Positions 5,195 through 7,415 of a stretch of DNA of 7,415 nt are shown piece after piece; position 1 is the stretch's first letter, and each line of letters starts with the position of its first letter. Made by a program: the position numbers and the translations under genes. The stretch lies in the NCBI GenBank assembly GCA_002780205.1, contig PEVQ01000089.1:1-7415 (forward strand), read 5' to 3'. Below the pieces are notes generated by a model that searched no databases, was not told the DNA's origin, and saw nothing but the letters and a program-made list of their open reading frames with translations. The stretch comes from Elusimicrobia bacterium CG06_land_8_20_14_3_00_38_11. GTDB taxonomy: Bacteria > Elusimicrobiota > UBA8919.

Positions 5195-6499
5195 ATGGCG
5201 AAAAAAACTTTCATTCTTGATACAAACGTTTTAATCCACGACCCCGAATCAATTACCGCATTTGAAGACAACACAGTCATCATACCGATGGCAGTTATTG
5301 AAGAACTTGACAATCTTAAAAGATTCCACGACGAAAGAGGCAGGGCGGCAAGAAGCGTCGCCAGAAAATTAAACAATCTCGCCGTAAAAGGAAAATTCAG
5401 CGAGGGCATTCCTCTTGATAATGGTGGAAAACTGCTCATAGACCTTGAACAAAAAATAAATCTTCCATATGATTTTTCAAACAATAAAAAAGATAACCTG
5501 ATACTTTCGGCGGCGTTCGCCCGTCAGAAAAAAAACGAAAACATAATTTTTATAACGAAAGACATAAACCTTCGCATTAAAGCGGAAGCCATCGGACTTG
5601 TTGCTGAGGACTACGAAAAAGAAAAAATAAAAATTGAACAGTTATATCAAGGATACAGGGAAATAATACTGCCTGGCGACGCAATAGATAAATTTTACAA
5701 AAACAAATCTGTTAAAATAAAAGATGAACTTACCGCGAACGAATTTGTGATATTGAAAGATGAGACGAACCCGCAAAAGTCCGCACTTGCCAAATATGAC
5801 AATAAATCAAAATCACTTGTTTCTCTTATCTATAAAGAATCCGCCGTGTGGGGACTGAAACCGCTCAACACCGAGCAGAAATTTGCGTTTGAACTCTTGC
5901 TTAACGACAGCATTCAATTGTTAACCCTTATCGGAGTTCCCGGCGCAGGAAAAACACTTTTATCACTGGCGGCGGGGCTTCAAAAAACAATTGATGAAAA
6001 AATTTATAAACGGCTTTTAGTCGGAAAATCTGTTACGCCTGTCGGAAAAGATATCGGTTATTTGCCCGGAACCAAAGAGGAAAAAATTTCACAGTGGATG
6101 GGGTCAATTTACGACAATCTTGAATTTCTCGTAGATAAAAACAATCCCGACGAAAGCACCGAGGACAAAGTCCAGTATTTTTTTGACAGCGGAAAAATAG
6201 AAATAGAGGCGTTAGCGTTTTTAAGAGGCAGGAGCATTCCGAAACAGTTTATTATAATTGACGACGCACAAAATTTGACACCACACGAAATTAAAACTAT
6301 AATATCCAGAGCCGGTAACGGCACGAAAGTGGTTCTGACCGGCGACCCTTATCAAATAGACAATCCTTACCTTGACGCCGAATCAAACGGACTGACATAT
6401 CTTGTTGAAAGATTTAAAGGACAGGAAACTTACGGACATATAAATTTCAGAAAAACGGAAAGGTCGCAGCTTGCGGCCCTTGCCGGCGAACTTCTGTAA
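5195..6499 (+). CDS. PIN-PhoH ATPase (PhoH2/YlaK-type)
   Basis: A 434-residue fusion of an N-terminal PIN ribonuclease domain and a C-terminal PhoH ATPase/helicase domain. The PIN domain (about 1-140) has FILDTNVLIHDP with D9, EELD (36-39), D100 before NLILSAA, and TKD with D123, the acidic cluster that binds metal. A linker (about 150-215) joins it to PhoH (about 220-434). That domain has the Q-like LNTEQKFAFELL, Walker A GVPGAGKT (247-254), GYLPGT.EEK, Walker B IIIDDAQN (353-360), LTGDP.QID and the C-terminal ERSQLAALAGELL. Length and motifs are complete. The family is described as ATP-driven RNA unwinding plus cleavage. I start at ATG 5195 (MAKKTFILDTNVL) because an in-frame GTG at 5174 lies inside the CACAGAG repeat. 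No SD is visible. It has its own promoter and sits between two other RNA/nucleotide-turnover genes. In some actinobacteria such genes pair with a phoAT antitoxin; none is here. Confidence 0.93.
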   Translation: MAKKTFILDTNVLIHDPESITAFEDNTVIIPMAVIEELDNLKRFHDERGRAARSVARKLNNLAVKGKFSEGIPLDNGGKLLIDLEQKINLPYDFSNNKKDNLILSAAFARQKKNENIIFITKDINLRIKAEAIGLVAEDYEKEKIKIEQLYQGYREIILPGDAIDKFYKNKSVKIKDELTANEFVILKDETNPQKSALAKYDNKSKSLVSLIYKESAVWGLKPLNTEQKFAFELLLNDSIQLLTLIGVPGAGKTLLSLAAGLQKTIDEKIYKRLLVGKSVTPVGKDIGYLPGTKEEKISQWMGSIYDNLEFLVDKNNPDESTEDKVQYFFDSGKIEIEALAFLRGRSIPKQFIIIDDAQNLTPHEIKTIISRAGNGTKVVLTGDPYQIDNPYLDAESNGLTYLVERFKGQETYGHINFRKTERSQLAALAGELL

Positions 6500-6502
6500 A
6501 AG

Positions 6503-6570
6503 AACACGGAACAGAAGCGGAACAAGACACGGAACAAACACGGAATAGTTCTGTGTCAGTTCAGTGGTAG
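6503..6570. repeat. ACACGGAAC-type repeat before the PHP gene
   Basis: Degenerate tandem units occur in the order ACACGGAAC, AGCGGAAC, GACACGGAAC and ACACGGAA (6504-6545). A right part, TTCTGTGTCAGTTCAGTGGT (6549-6568), is partly complementary to the left units and resembles the right half of the repeat at 5094-5177. It fills nearly all of the 75-bp gap between PIN-PhoH and the PHP gene. I see no separate promoter, so the PHP gene probably reads through from upstream. Confidence 0.65.
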
Positions 6571-6574
6571 TTAT

Positions 6575-7415
6575 ATGGAGACACTTTTTGCGGATTTGCA
6601 TATGCACACAAAATACTCTGACGGAACTTTCTCGCCTGAAGAAAGCGTAAGGTATGCGCAGAAAGTAGGACTTGCAACCATCAGCATAACCGACCATGAT
6701 ACAACCGAAGGAATTCCCGGCGCAATCAAAGAAGGTTCAAAAAGAGGAATTGAGGTAATACCCGGAATTGAACTTTCGGTTGAATTCAAAAACTCACACA
6801 ATCAGGAAATGCATATACTCGGATATTTTATCAACTGGGAAGATTCCTCTTTTCAGCAAAAATTAAAACTTTTCAGAAAAGCAAGAGAAAGACGGGCGTA
6901 TCATATTTTGGATAAATTGAAAGGTCTGGGAATTGCGATTGACGAACGGCGGCTGTTTGAAATAGCGGGCATCGGAGTAATAGGGCGGCTTCATTTCGCA
7001 AAAATGCTCGTTGAAAACAAATCCGTTTCGCATACGCAGGAAGCATTCCTGAAATATCTTGGCGACGGCAAACCGGCATATGTTCCGAAATTCCGTCTGT
7101 CGCCCGACGAAGCGATAAAAATGATTTTGCGTATCGGCGGAATTCCGGTTTTGGCACACCCGCATTTTAACACCATCAATTACAATGTTGTAAAATCTCT
7201 TGCTAATTTCGGATTAAAGGGAATTGAGGTCTGGCATACAAAACACTCGGCGGATGAAACCGACAAATTCAAAAAAATGGCGGGTAAATTTGGAATGCTT
7301 ATGACAGGCGGAAGTGACTGCCATGGCGCGATGAACGGCGCGCCGCCCATAATGGGAAATATAAAAGTGCCGTATTCTGCTGTTATAGAATTAAAAAAAT
7401 ATAAAAACAATTTGG
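6575..7415 (+). CDS. PHP-domain phosphoesterase, TrpH/RNase AM-like (3' end cut off)
   Basis: 280 codons are present and the frame is open at the window end. Family members are about 280-300 residues, so little is missing. The PHP metal-site motifs are complete in order: ADLHMHTKYSDGT (D7, H9, H11, D16), ITDHDT (D40, H41), GIELS (E66), HILGYF (H80), GRLHFA (H140), LAHPHF (H195) and GSDCHG (D248, H250). This pattern fits the TrpH/YciV group. E. coli RNase AM of that group removes 5' nucleotides from RNA fragments and hydrolyses 3',5'-bisphosphonucleotides; the substrate here is inferred. ATG 6575 is chosen because METLFADLHMH starts right at the first motif, as usual. No SD is visible. It lies 75 bp after the PIN-PhoH stop across a repeat-filled gap and is probably co-transcribed. 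Confidence 0.9.
   Translation, partial: METLFADLHMHTKYSDGTFSPEESVRYAQKVGLATISITDHDTTEGIPGAIKEGSKRGIEVIPGIELSVEFKNSHNQEMHILGYFINWEDSSFQQKLKLFRKARERRAYHILDKLKGLGIAIDERRLFEIAGIGVIGRLHFAKMLVENKSVSHTQEAFLKYLGDGKPAYVPKFRLSPDEAIKMILRIGGIPVLAHPHFNTINYNVVKSLANFGLKGIEVWHTKHSADETDKFKKMAGKFGMLMTGGSDCHGAMNGAPPIMGNIKVPYSAVIELKKYKNNL

Noticed and set aside
5131..5484. 117-codon minus-strand ORF
   Set aside because: Antisense to the PIN domain and partly made of the CACAGAG repeat; no domain seen.
6383..7165. Several minus-strand ORFs of 70-104 codons across 6383-7165
   Set aside because: All lie mostly antisense to the end of PIN-PhoH, the PHP gene or the repeat between them; the + strand motifs explain the region.

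Overview
The window is A/T-rich bacterial DNA with six protein-coding genes, all on the + strand, plus an unusual density of short repeats and gene fragments. It holds no rRNA, tRNA or CRISPR array. Three features suggest an uncultured, deep-branching bacterial lineage (Elusimicrobiota/Omnitrophota-like genomes are one possibility): standard sigma70-type promoter hexamers, resident genes without a Shine-Dalgarno sequence, and spacers filled with CACAGAG- and ACACGGAAC-type repeats. The phylum cannot be fixed from this sequence.

The left part (about 1-2960) looks like accessory DNA. It starts with a REP-like hairpin abutting a broken RelE/ParE-type toxin tail (42-162). A small element with TGACATTT...AAATGTCA ends (182-303) follows and contains a good promoter. 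That promoter faces a DUF1016/YhcG-type PDDEXK nuclease gene (335-1426), which itself carries near-perfect palindromes. Next is the most remarkable gene (1514-2665). Its product reads as a FAN1-like VRR-NUC nuclease fused to the cysteine-cluster tail of phage MuF/SPP1 gp7 head-morphogenesis proteins, with a final membrane helix. I do not know this architecture as a described protein.

The middle (2837-3485) is a small cassette. A putative immunity protein of the Imm5-like type (2962-3432) sits between two imperfect copies of a 56-bp segment. That segment consists of the leader and first codons of the downstream metallo-beta-lactamase gene. The upstream copy is a decayed false start (2868-2933), so the immunity-like gene appears to have landed at, or been trapped by a duplication of, the nuclease gene's 5' end.

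The right part (3461-7415) looks like resident housekeeping DNA with an RNA/nucleotide-turnover theme. It encodes an RNase J-like beta-CASP metallo-hydrolase (3461-5038), a PIN-PhoH ATPase/ribonuclease (5195-6499) and a PHP phosphoesterase of the TrpH/RNase AM type (6575 to beyond the window end). A strong promoter (5046-5073) starts the PIN-PhoH unit and places a folded CACAGAG repeat in its mRNA leader. A second repeat of the same style fills the gap before the PHP gene.

A functional link among the DUF1016 nuclease, the VRR-NUC/MuF fusion and the immunity-like protein (for example a toxin/immunity or phage-defence role) is only a hypothesis from proximity.
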